This document shows, one piece after another, positions 1 through 7,477 of a stretch of 64,000 bases of DNA. How positions within the stretch are numbered: the first letter of the stretch is position 1; each line of letters begins with the position of its first letter. The notes under the pieces were generated by a model. It worked only from the letters and a program-made list of their open reading frames with translations. It did not search any database and was not told where the DNA came from. The stretch is from NCBI RefSeq assembly GCF_002102255.1, contig NZ_LQPH01000148.1, forward strand, positions 84,102-148,101. The letters are read 5' to 3'. The stretch is from Mycobacterium nebraskense (GTDB taxonomy: Bacteria > Actinomycetota > Actinomycetes > Mycobacteriales > Mycobacteriaceae). A program made the position numbers and the translations under genes.

Positions 1-1
1 T

Positions 2-1381
2 CTTGCCGCAATAGACAAAACGATCAAGTACTTCAACGATGGCGACATCGTCGAGGGGACGATCGTCAAAGTGGACCGGGACGAGGTGCTCCTCGACATC
101 GGCTACAAGACCGAGGGCGTCATCCCCGCCCGCGAGCTCTCCATCAAGCACGATGTCGACCCCAGCGAGGTCGTTTCCGTCGGTGATGAGGTCGAGGCCC
201 TTGTTCTCACCAAGGAGGACAAAGAGGGCCGCCTGATCCTGTCCAAGAAGCGCGCGCAGTACGAGCGCGCCTGGGGCACCATCGAGGCGCTCAAGGAGAA
301 GGACGAGGCCGTCAAGGGCACCGTCATCGAGGTGGTCAAGGGTGGCCTGATCCTCGACATCGGCTTGCGTGGCTTCCTGCCCGCGTCGCTGGTCGAGATG
401 CGTCGGGTCCGCGATCTGCAGCCGTACATCGGCAAGGAGATCGAGGCCAAGATCATCGAGCTGGACAAGAACCGCAACAACGTGGTGCTGTCGCGCCGGG
501 CCTGGCTCGAGCAGACCCAGTCCGAGGTGCGCAGCGAGTTCCTGAACCAGCTGCAGAAGGGCGCCATCCGCAAGGGTGTCGTCTCGTCCATCGTCAACTT
601 CGGCGCGTTCGTCGACCTCGGCGGTGTGGACGGCCTGGTGCACGTCTCCGAGCTGTCCTGGAAGCACATCGACCACCCGTCGGAGGTCGTCCAGGTCGGT
701 GACGAGGTCACCGTCGAGGTGCTCGACGTCGACATGGACCGCGAGCGGGTTTCGTTGTCGCTCAAGGCGACTCAGGAAGACCCGTGGCGGCACTTCGCCC
801 GCACGCACGCCATCGGCCAGATCGTGCCCGGCAAGGTCACCAAGCTGGTGCCGTTCGGCGCGTTCGTCCGCGTCGAGGAGGGCATCGAGGGCCTGGTGCA
901 CATCTCCGAGCTGGCCGAGCGCCACGTCGAGGTGCCCGACCAGGTGGTTGCCGTCGGCGACGACGCGATGGTCAAGGTCATCGACATCGACCTGGAACGC
1001 CGCCGGATCTCGTTGTCGCTCAAGCAGGCCAACGAGGACTACACCGACGAGTTCGACCCGGCGAAGTACGGCATGGCCGACAGCTACGACGAGCAGGGCA
1101 ACTACATCTTCCCCGAGGGCTTCGACGCCGAGACCAACGAATGGCTCGAGGGTTTCGACAAGCAGCGCGCCGAGTGGGAGGCCCGCTACGCCGAGGCCGA
1201 GCGCCGGCACAAGATGCACACCGCGCAGATGGAGAAGTTCGCCGCTGCCGAGGCGGCCGGGCACGGTGCCGAGCAGTCGTCGGGCAACGGCGGCGCGCGC
1301 GAGGAGAAGGCGGCCGGTGGGTCGCTGGCCAGCGACGCCCAATTGGCCGCTTTGCGGGAGAAGCTCGCCGGCAACGCCTGA
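2..1381 (+). CDS. rpsA: 30S ribosomal protein S1, 5' end outside window
   Basis: The reading frame is open from the window edge, so the first 20 or so codons are missing. The protein binds mRNA at the 30S subunit and is needed for translation initiation. Four S1 RNA-binding repeats follow one another at about nt 45-255, 300-500, 570-770 and 825-1030; repeats 3 and 4 carry the typical GAFV(D/R) and VH(V/I)SEL motifs. A charged, low-complexity tail rich in Glu, Ala and Lys ends in KLAGNA. Apart from this tail the sequence is almost the same as Mtb RpsA (481 aa). The tail of Mtb RpsA has been discussed as a pyrazinoic acid site, a claim that is disputed. coaE starts 12 nt after the stop. Confidence 0.98.
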   Translation, partial: LAAIDKTIKYFNDGDIVEGTIVKVDRDEVLLDIGYKTEGVIPARELSIKHDVDPSEVVSVGDEVEALVLTKEDKEGRLILSKKRAQYERAWGTIEALKEKDEAVKGTVIEVVKGGLILDIGLRGFLPASLVEMRRVRDLQPYIGKEIEAKIIELDKNRNNVVLSRRAWLEQTQSEVRSEFLNQLQKGAIRKGVVSSIVNFGAFVDLGGVDGLVHVSELSWKHIDHPSEVVQVGDEVTVEVLDVDMDRERVSLSLKATQEDPWRHFARTHAIGQIVPGKVTKLVPFGAFVRVEEGIEGLVHISELAERHVEVPDQVVAVGDDAMVKVIDIDLERRRISLSLKQANEDYTDEFDPAKYGMADSYDEQGNYIFPEGFDAETNEWLEGFDKQRAEWEARYAEAERRHKMHTAQMEKFAAAEAAGHGAEQSSGNGGAREEKAAGGSLASDAQLAALREKLAGNA

Positions 1382-1393
1382 TAGCAGTCACCC

Positions 1394-2608
1394 ATGCTGC
1401 GTATCGGGTTGACCGGTGGCATCGGCGCCGGCAAGTCGGCGCTGTCGGCCACCTTCGCGAAATGCGGTGCGGTCATTGTCGACGGCGACGTCATCGCGCG
1501 TGAGGTGGTCCAGCCGGGCACCGAGGGACTGGCTTCCCTGGTCGAAGCGTTCGGTGAGGACATCCTGCTTCCCGACGGGTCGCTGGATCGTCCCGCGTTG
1601 GCCGCCAAGGCCTTCCGGGATGACGAGGCGCGTCAAAGGCTAAACGGCATCGTTCACCCGCTGGTCGGCAAACGCCGCGCCGAGATCATCGCCTCGGTGC
1701 CAGAGGATTCGGTTGTCGTCGAAGACATTCCGCTGCTGGTGGAATCGGGGATGGCGCCGCTGTTCCCGCTGGTGGTCGTGGTGCACGCCGACGTCGAGGT
1801 GCGGGTGCGACGGCTGGTCGACCAGCGCGGCATGCCCGAAGAGGACGCCCGCGCCAGGATCGCCGCCCAGGCCAGCGACGAACAGCGCCGTGCCGTCGCC
1901 GACATCTGGGTGGACAACTCCGGCAGCCCGGAGGACTTGGTGCAACGGGCCCATGACGTGTGGGACAACCGGATAGTCCCCTTCGCGCACAACCTGAGCC
2001 AGCGCCAAGTCGCGCGGGCGGCGGCACGGGTGGTGCCGCCCGATCCGAGCTGGCAGGATCAGGCGCGGCGGATCGTCAACCGGTTGAAGACCGCCTGTGG
2101 CCACCGGGCGATTCGCGTGGACCACATCGGTTCTACCGCCGTGCCGGACTTTCCCGCCAAGGACGTCATCGACATGCAGATCACCGTCGAATCTTTGGCG
2201 GTCGCCGACGAACTCGCCGAACCCCTGCTGGCCGCCGGCTACCCCCGCATCGGGCGCATCACCTCCGACGTCGCACGGCCCGATGCTCGCAGCGCCGTCG
2301 ACCGCTACAACCACAGTGACGATACGGCGTTGTGGGACAAGCGGATTCACGCGTCAGCGGATCCGGGTCGCCCGACCAACGTGCACATCCGGGTGGATGG
2401 CTGGCCCAATCAGCAGTTCGCCCTGTTGTTCGTCGCCTGGCTGTCGGCCAACCCCGAGGCGCGGGCCGACTACCTGTCCCTCAAGCAGTCAGCCGAAACT
2501 CAGGCCGGCGGCGACACCGCGGCCTACGTCGACGCCAAGGAGCCATGGTTCCTGGACGCCTACCGGCGCGCATGGGAGTGGGCCGATTCAACCGGATGGC
2601 AGCCCTAA
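1394..2608 (+). CDS. coaE: Dephospho-CoA kinase fused to a GrpB/UPF0157 domain
   Basis: This enzyme carries out the last step of coenzyme A synthesis, ATP-dependent phosphorylation of dephospho-CoA, in the cytoplasm. The P-loop GGIGAGKS is at residues 8-15 and the kinase domain runs to about residue 200. From about residue 210 there is a second domain of the GrpB/UPF0157 nucleotidyltransferase-like family, with the characteristic DHIGSTAVP segment. The two-domain form of about 404 aa is normal for mycobacteria (407 aa in Mtb) and roughly twice the size of the E. coli enzyme. The ATG lies 12 nt after the rpsA stop, so cotranscription is likely. The 3' end overlaps the convergent gene at 2588-3034 by 21 bp. 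Confidence 0.96.
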   Translation: MLRIGLTGGIGAGKSALSATFAKCGAVIVDGDVIAREVVQPGTEGLASLVEAFGEDILLPDGSLDRPALAAKAFRDDEARQRLNGIVHPLVGKRRAEIIASVPEDSVVVEDIPLLVESGMAPLFPLVVVVHADVEVRVRRLVDQRGMPEEDARARIAAQASDEQRRAVADIWVDNSGSPEDLVQRAHDVWDNRIVPFAHNLSQRQVARAAARVVPPDPSWQDQARRIVNRLKTACGHRAIRVDHIGSTAVPDFPAKDVIDMQITVESLAVADELAEPLLAAGYPRIGRITSDVARPDARSAVDRYNHSDDTALWDKRIHASADPGRPTNVHIRVDGWPNQQFALLFVAWLSANPEARADYLSLKQSAETQAGGDTAAYVDAKEPWFLDAYRRAWEWADSTGWQP

Positions 2609-3034
2609 AAGGTTTGGAGTTGCGCCGCACTGCAGCGCACCGCTGTTGGGGTCGGAATTTCCGGGTGCGGGTTTGACGAACTGGTCGGCCTGGGTGAAAA
2701 CGTTGTCGTCGACGTCGATCTCGCAGTGCACGTTCGCCGAGTATGGGAAATGAAGCACAATCCGTATACCGGCTTGCTGCGGGTCGGGCAGCACCGTGTT
2801 GGCCTCGAATGCGTTGCCGGGCATGGACGGAAGGTTCGTGGTGTTCGTCTGCCCGCCGTTGATGATGAAGGTGGCCTGGCTACCGGTTGTCAGCGCGTCG
2901 ATCCTGGCGCGGTAGGTGATGTTGTGCAGGTCCGCCCGCGCGGTCGCCGGACTCAACTGGGAGCCAACGGCGATCATCGTCACCGCGGTGATCGGCAGCA
3001 GCCTGCGGCCGGTGCAGCTCATGGTTGCTGACAT
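2588..3034 (-). CDS. Small exported protein of unknown function
   Basis: A 148-aa protein. A Sec-type signal peptide is visible: positively charged RR at residues 10-11, a hydrophobic stretch to about residue 24, and an AxA-type site before Asp35. The mature part has about 114 residues and two Cys (104 and 136) that could form a disulphide. It is rich in Asn, Thr and Pro, and I do not recognise the family. The frame stays open far upstream inside the ligase gene, but the signal peptide fixes the start at the ATG at 3034 or at a second ATG four codons later. The ligase gene ends 5 nt upstream on the same strand, so the two are probably cotranscribed. The 3' end overlaps coaE, which is convergent. 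Confidence 0.75.
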   Translation of the reverse strand: MSATMSCTGRRLLPITAVTMIAVGSQLSPATARADLHNITYRARIDALTTGSQATFIINGGQTNTTNLPSMPGNAFEANTVLPDPQQAGIRIVLHFPYSANVHCEIDVDDNVFTQADQFVKPAPGNSDPNSGALQCGATPNLLGLPSG

Positions 3035-3039
3035 TACGC

Positions 3040-4044
3040 TCAGCGCGATTCCCGCACCACGTCGGCGGCGGCCTTGTCGGTGCGGAGGCCGAGGTAGCGC
3101 GGGTGGCGCAGCTTTCCGTCGCGGGTCCACTCGGTGAAACCGATCTGGACCACCAGTTGCGGGCGCGCCCAATGGGCGCCGGCTTCCCGCACCAGACCGC
3201 GGGTGAAGGGCGGCGTGCCCTGTGTGATCGCCGACAGCCGCTCGTGCAGGCGGTGCAGCGTTGCTTCGTCGAAGCCCGTGCCCACCTTGCCGGCATAGAC
3301 CAGGTCGCGGCCGTCGTAGTAGCCCAGCAACAGCGCACCCAACTCGACCCGGCTGCCCCTGGGGCTGGTGTAGCCACCCACCACGAACTCCTGGTCCCGC
3401 ACGCACCTGAACTTCAACCAATTCTTCGACCGCGCGCCGTCATATCGCGACTCGGCCAGCTTCGCGATCACCCCTTCGTCGCCGCGTTCACAGGCCGCGC
3501 GGTAGGCGGCGAGGCCGTCCTCGACCCGGTGCGGGGTGTAGCGCAGCGGGTCGCCGAATTCAATCGCATTGCGTAGCAGCCGCTTACGCCAGATCAGCGG
3601 TGCGTCGAGGGTGGACTTGCCGTCGAGGTGCAGCAGGTCGAAGAGGTAGTAGAAGACGCGGACCGGTGATGCGCGGGCCACCGCGGGGTCGGTGATGCCC
3701 AGGCGGCCCTGCAGCCGGGCGAAGCTGGTGCGGCGCCCCTCGAACGCCACCACCTCGCCGTCCAGCACGAAGCGTGTGGTGTGCTGCGCGGCAAGCGCGT
3801 CGACGAGTTCTGGATACGTCCCGTTGAGCGGCTGGCGATTTCGCGACAACAGCCGCACCCGGTCGCCGTCACGAAACGCCAGGCAGCGCATCCCGTCGAA
3901 CTTGCGCTCGAAGATCCACCGCGGATCGGAGAACCGCTTGTCGGTCAGGGTGGCCAGCGTGGGGGATCGCCAGTCGGGCACTGGCTCGTCGTGCAGCGCC
4001 TCGCGCACCGCCGCGGGCAGACCCGCTACCAGGTCTCGCGCCAC
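3040..4044 (-). CDS. ATP-dependent DNA ligase, stand-alone LigD/LigC-like
   Basis: The 334-aa protein has the adenylation motif ERKFDGMR with catalytic Lys48 (KxDG), then motif III (FYYLFDLLHLDG), motif IV (DEGVIAK) and motif V (SKNWLKFRC). It ends in an OB-fold typical of bacterial ATP-dependent ligases involved in end joining and repair. There is no polymerase or nuclease domain, unlike full LigD. It would seal nicks through an AMP-Lys intermediate. The start is GTG at 4044, which overlaps the end of the DUF402 gene by 19 nt and suggests coupled translation. No Ku gene is present nearby. Mtb has no ligase at this locus, so the gene is accessory here. Which ligase class it belongs to (LigC or LigD-like) cannot be settled by eye. 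Confidence 0.88.
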   Translation of the reverse strand: MARDLVAGLPAAVREALHDEPVPDWRSPTLATLTDKRFSDPRWIFERKFDGMRCLAFRDGDRVRLLSRNRQPLNGTYPELVDALAAQHTTRFVLDGEVVAFEGRRTSFARLQGRLGITDPAVARASPVRVFYYLFDLLHLDGKSTLDAPLIWRKRLLRNAIEFGDPLRYTPHRVEDGLAAYRAACERGDEGVIAKLAESRYDGARSKNWLKFRCVRDQEFVVGGYTSPRGSRVELGALLLGYYDGRDLVYAGKVGTGFDEATLHRLHERLSAITQGTPPFTRGLVREAGAHWARPQLVVQIGFTEWTRDGKLRHPRYLGLRTDKAAADVVRESR

Positions 4045-4469
4045 GTCAGCTCCATCCCGTGGCCGGCCAGCCAGCGGGAAAGGTCATAGCCGTTGCGGGC
4101 CAGCCCCGCTACGGCGTCCACGGCGCGCCGCACCGCCTGCTCGGCAACCTCCGGGGTCAACAAGCCGTGGCGGACGGCATCCAGGAGCTCGTCGACGTCG
4201 GTCAGGTCCGCGCCGTCGCCGGTGCGCACCTCGATGTCGAGGTAATGATCTTCGGAACGCCAGACGTCGGGGCCCGGCGTGTATTCGCCCACGTCGAGGT
4301 AGTAGTCGTGGTCGCGTTCATAGCCCGGATTGAAGTGAAAGACCGTGGCGCGCAAGCCGAGCGACGGCAGCAGCCACGACTCGAGGTAGTGGAACTGCAC
4401 GCGGCCGGGAGTGGGCCGGGCTACGTAGAGGCCCCACGGGTGGACGGCATAGTCGTCCACGGCCCGCAC
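4026..4469 (-). CDS. DUF402 family protein (Rv1632c-like)
   Basis: This is a conserved cytoplasmic protein of the DUF402 fold. Some family members hydrolyse nucleoside di- or triphosphates; nothing here proves that activity. It shows the conserved WGLYVARPTP, YLxVGEYTPG and DHYLDIEVRT segments. The first usable start in frame is GTG at 4469 (147 aa). However, the family-like coding sequence clearly continues upstream to about 4535 (HPPKHETFDLIARTNTDPKG), where the place expected for an ATG reads ATC. The stop codon of the FHA-ABC gene (4545-4547) is in the same frame 3 codons before that. The gene may therefore start at ATC or have lost its normal start. Mtb has its counterpart between coaE and uvrB. 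Confidence 0.82.
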   Translation of the reverse strand: MRAVDDYAVHPWGLYVARPTPGRVQFHYLESWLLPSLGLRATVFHFNPGYERDHDYYLDVGEYTPGPDVWRSEDHYLDIEVRTGDGADLTDVDELLDAVRHGLLTPEVAEQAVRRAVDAVAGLARNGYDLSRWLAGHGMELTWRETW

Positions 4470-4544
4470 GATGCCTTTGGGGTCGGTGTTGGTGCGGGCG
4501 ATGAGGTCGAACGTCTCGTGCTTCGGCGGATGGATGATGCAACT

Positions 4545-7202
4545 CTAGCGTCGAAGCCGGATTCTCCAGCGCACGAAACCCGCATAGAACAGTGACAACG
4601 CCGCCAGCATGCCCATGTCGAGCAGCCAGACCTTCGGCGTGTGCTGCCAGAACCGGTCCTGGGACAGCAGCGAATTGGGCACCAGGTGCCGCAGGTCGAC
4701 CGTCGACGCCGCCGCGGCGTACCCCCAGCGGGCGGGCATCCCGAAGGACAGCTGGTCCAGCCCGAGCCGGCCGGTCACGGGAACCATGCCGCCGCAGAGC
4801 ACCAGCTGTGCCATCACCGTTACCACGAACAGCGGCATGATCTGCTCGCTGGAGCGGACCAGCGACGAGATCGCCAGGCCGAGAATCGCCGAGGCCACAC
4901 AGGTCGCCGCGACGGTGGCGAACAATTCGACGGTCGCCCCGACGGTCGAATGGCCGAGCAGAACGGCGCCTCGCGTCGGCGCGCTCTTGCCGATCACCAC
5001 GATCGCGGTGATGATCGCCGATTGCAGGATCGCGAACCCGCAGAACACCGCGGTTTTCGCGAGCAGGTAGGCGGTGGTCGAAAGCCCGACCGCCTGCTCG
5101 CGCTGGAAGATGGCGCGTTCGCCGACCAGGTCGCGGATGGTCAGCGCGGTGCCCATGAACGCCGCGGCGGGCATCAGCAGGGCCAGAATTTGCGCCGCTT
5201 CGTCGGGCGTGCCGGCGTTCGCGCCGGGCAGATGGAATCCGTTGCCGCCCGGAACGGTCAGGGACAGCGAACCCAGGATGAACGGCAGCAGTGCCAGGAA
5301 CATGAAGTAGGCGCGGTCGGCGACGACCAGGCGGATCTGCCGTCGGGCGACGGTCGAAATCTGGCGCCGCACACTGGTATGCACCGGTTCGCCGAGCGCG
5401 CCCGGCTCGTCCGCCTTGTCCGGCACCAGTTTCTGCGGCCGCTTCGCGGCGTCCCGCTGCTCCAGAAAACGCCGGTTGGCCTCGTCGGGGTCTGCACCTA
5501 CCTTGGTGAAGATCTTCGCCCAGTTGGTGGTCCCCATCGCTGCACCGATCTGGTCCGGCGGGCCACAGTAGGCCGTCTTGCCGCCCGGGGCCACCAACAG
5601 CAGCTGGTCGCAGGTGTCCAGGTAGGACAGCATGTGCGTCACGACGATCACCACACGACCGGCATCGGCCAGCTGCCGAAGCATCGTCATGACCTGGTGG
5701 TCGAGCGCCGGGTCGAGGCCGGACGTCGGCTCGTCGAGGATCAACAGCGACGGGCCGGTGAGCAGCTCGAGCGCCACCGAGGCCCGTTTGCGCTGACCGC
5801 CGGACAGCTTGCCCACGCGGGTGTCGGCGTGTTTGGTCAGGTCGAGCTCGTCGAGGACCCGCGTGACGATTTTCGCGCGGTCGGATTTGCTGGTGTCGGG
5901 CGGTAGCCGTAGTTCGGCGGCGTAGCCCAGCGCCTGGTTGATCGTCAGCTGCCGGTGCACCACGTCGTCCTGCGGGACCATGCCGATGCGACTGCGCAAC
6001 GACGCGTATTCGGTGTGAATGTCGTGGCCCTCGAACGTAACCGAGCCGGAGCTGGGGGCGGTGTAGCCGGCGATGAGCCTGGCCAGGGTGCTCTTTCCGG
6101 CGCCCGACCCGCCGATGACGGCGGTCAGCGTTCCGGGCCGCGCGATGAGGGAGATGTCGTCAAGCAGCTGTTTGCCGTTGTCGACGACGTACCTGACGTT
6201 GCGTACCTCCAGCCCGCCGGTGCGCCTGGCGGCGTCGCTGCGTTCGGTCAGGGTGCCGTCGTGGAAAACAAGGTCGACATTGCCGATGGTGACGACGTCG
6301 TCGTCGGACAGGATCGCCGTCCCGACCCGGGTGCCGTTGACGAAGGTTCCGTTGATGCTGTTGTCCCGGATTTCGGTGCCAAGCGGCGTCTGCACCAACG
6401 TCGCATGCTGGCGTGAGGCCAACACATCGGAGACCACGATGTCGTTCTCCGCGGCGCGGCCGATCGTCATGGTGCCCGGGGTGCCGGCCGCCGCCGACGA
6501 GCGCGGTGAGAGCAACTTCACAAAGCGCGTCGCGAGGTTGGACACGTCGGCCGTTTTGGCGTCGACCATGGTGAGTTCGGTGGGCGGCATCGAGCCCGGC
6601 TGGGGCGGTATTTCCGCGTGCACGACGGTCCGCTCGTCGGGTGGTGTGCCGCGTAGCGGGATGTTCGACGTCGGCGCCGGCCGCGGCGCCGAGATCGGCT
6701 GCCTGTGTGGCGAATTCAACGGTCTGGGCGGCGCGGGTCGCGGCGGTGCGGCGTGGGGGCCGCCCCGGCTTGGATTCCTCACCTGCCTGGGGCGGGGGTT
6801 CGTTTGCTCGGGAAGCGCGGACCAAGCCAGTGTCGGCGGCCCGGCCTCCGGACTCGGCCGGATCCGGCCCGGCCGATCGGTGTAGCCCTGCTGCGGTCCG
6901 ATGGCGAAGGTCAGCCGCGGTCCCTGCGGATTGCCGACGTGAATGCTCTGGCCGTCGTGCACATCGATGACCGGCATCCGGTAGCCGTTGAGATAGGTCC
7001 CGTTCAGCGAGCCGTTATCGATTGCCAGCCAACGGCCTTGGTCGAAACGCACGATCAGGTGGGCACGTGAGATCCGTGGATCGGCGATGCGCATGTCGGC
7101 CTGCACGTCGCGACCGATGACCACCTCATGGCCGGCCCCGAAGGATCGTTGGGACCCGTCGTGCCGAATTGTCAGGATGGGCGGGGCGGGTCGAGTCACC
7201 AC
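4545..7202 (-). CDS. FHA-domain ABC exporter, Rv1747-like
   Basis: This is an 885-aa membrane transporter with fused ATPase and permease. Two FHA (phosphothreonine-binding) domains lie at about residues 17-100 (GRD, SRAH, NGTY) and 243-315 (GR, SRQH, NGTF). Between them is a Pro-rich linker with Thr192 and Thr211 in contexts (ERTVV, ELTMV) suited to phosphorylation by a Ser/Thr kinase. The ATPase follows, with Walker A GGSGAGKST near 364-372, signature LSGGQRKR and Walker B ILDEPTSGLD. The C-terminal 270 residues form an ABC-2 type membrane domain with about six helices. Mtb Rv1747 has the same layout, is a substrate of PknF, and is linked to export of phosphatidylinositol mannosides. A PknF-like kinase gene lies divergently 275 nt away. 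The substrate here is unknown. Confidence 0.93.
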   Translation of the reverse strand: MVTRPAPPILTIRHDGSQRSFGAGHEVVIGRDVQADMRIADPRISRAHLIVRFDQGRWLAIDNGSLNGTYLNGYRMPVIDVHDGQSIHVGNPQGPRLTFAIGPQQGYTDRPGRIRPSPEAGPPTLAWSALPEQTNPRPRQVRNPSRGGPHAAPPRPAPPRPLNSPHRQPISAPRPAPTSNIPLRGTPPDERTVVHAEIPPQPGSMPPTELTMVDAKTADVSNLATRFVKLLSPRSSAAAGTPGTMTIGRAAENDIVVSDVLASRQHATLVQTPLGTEIRDNSINGTFVNGTRVGTAILSDDDVVTIGNVDLVFHDGTLTERSDAARRTGGLEVRNVRYVVDNGKQLLDDISLIARPGTLTAVIGGSGAGKSTLARLIAGYTAPSSGSVTFEGHDIHTEYASLRSRIGMVPQDDVVHRQLTINQALGYAAELRLPPDTSKSDRAKIVTRVLDELDLTKHADTRVGKLSGGQRKRASVALELLTGPSLLILDEPTSGLDPALDHQVMTMLRQLADAGRVVIVVTHMLSYLDTCDQLLLVAPGGKTAYCGPPDQIGAAMGTTNWAKIFTKVGADPDEANRRFLEQRDAAKRPQKLVPDKADEPGALGEPVHTSVRRQISTVARRQIRLVVADRAYFMFLALLPFILGSLSLTVPGGNGFHLPGANAGTPDEAAQILALLMPAAAFMGTALTIRDLVGERAIFQREQAVGLSTTAYLLAKTAVFCGFAILQSAIITAIVVIGKSAPTRGAVLLGHSTVGATVELFATVAATCVASAILGLAISSLVRSSEQIMPLFVVTVMAQLVLCGGMVPVTGRLGLDQLSFGMPARWGYAAAASTVDLRHLVPNSLLSQDRFWQHTPKVWLLDMGMLAALSLFYAGFVRWRIRLRR

Positions 7203-7477
7203 TCAAGTATCGGTGCCTCCCGCGGTGCCTCTATTGGGATCAGCTGTGACTTCGCTTTGTTTCCAGCCGACCACTCATAACTGTTTCATAGCTTGCAGAG
7301 ACGAACCCACTACTGGGATCCGGCATGATCTGAACGTAAGGGGTGCAAGGAGGTTCGTTTCCGGGCGCGCCGGGCACAGGCGAAGCCAGGCCCCAATCGC
7401 GACGCGCAGGCCCGCGGTGTTGCGCGCCGTGTCAGGTTGCGGCAAACCGGGGCAGGAACGAGGGGGCGAGGCGATCG

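Noticed and set aside
2588..3421. 277-aa version of the exported protein starting inside the ligase gene
   Set aside because: A clear signal peptide begins at 3034, and the upstream part is a shadow of the ligase.
7347..7354. Strong ribosome binding site AAGGAGGT in the kinase leader
   Set aside because: No ATG, GTG or TTG follows at a usable distance, so no gene could be assigned to it.
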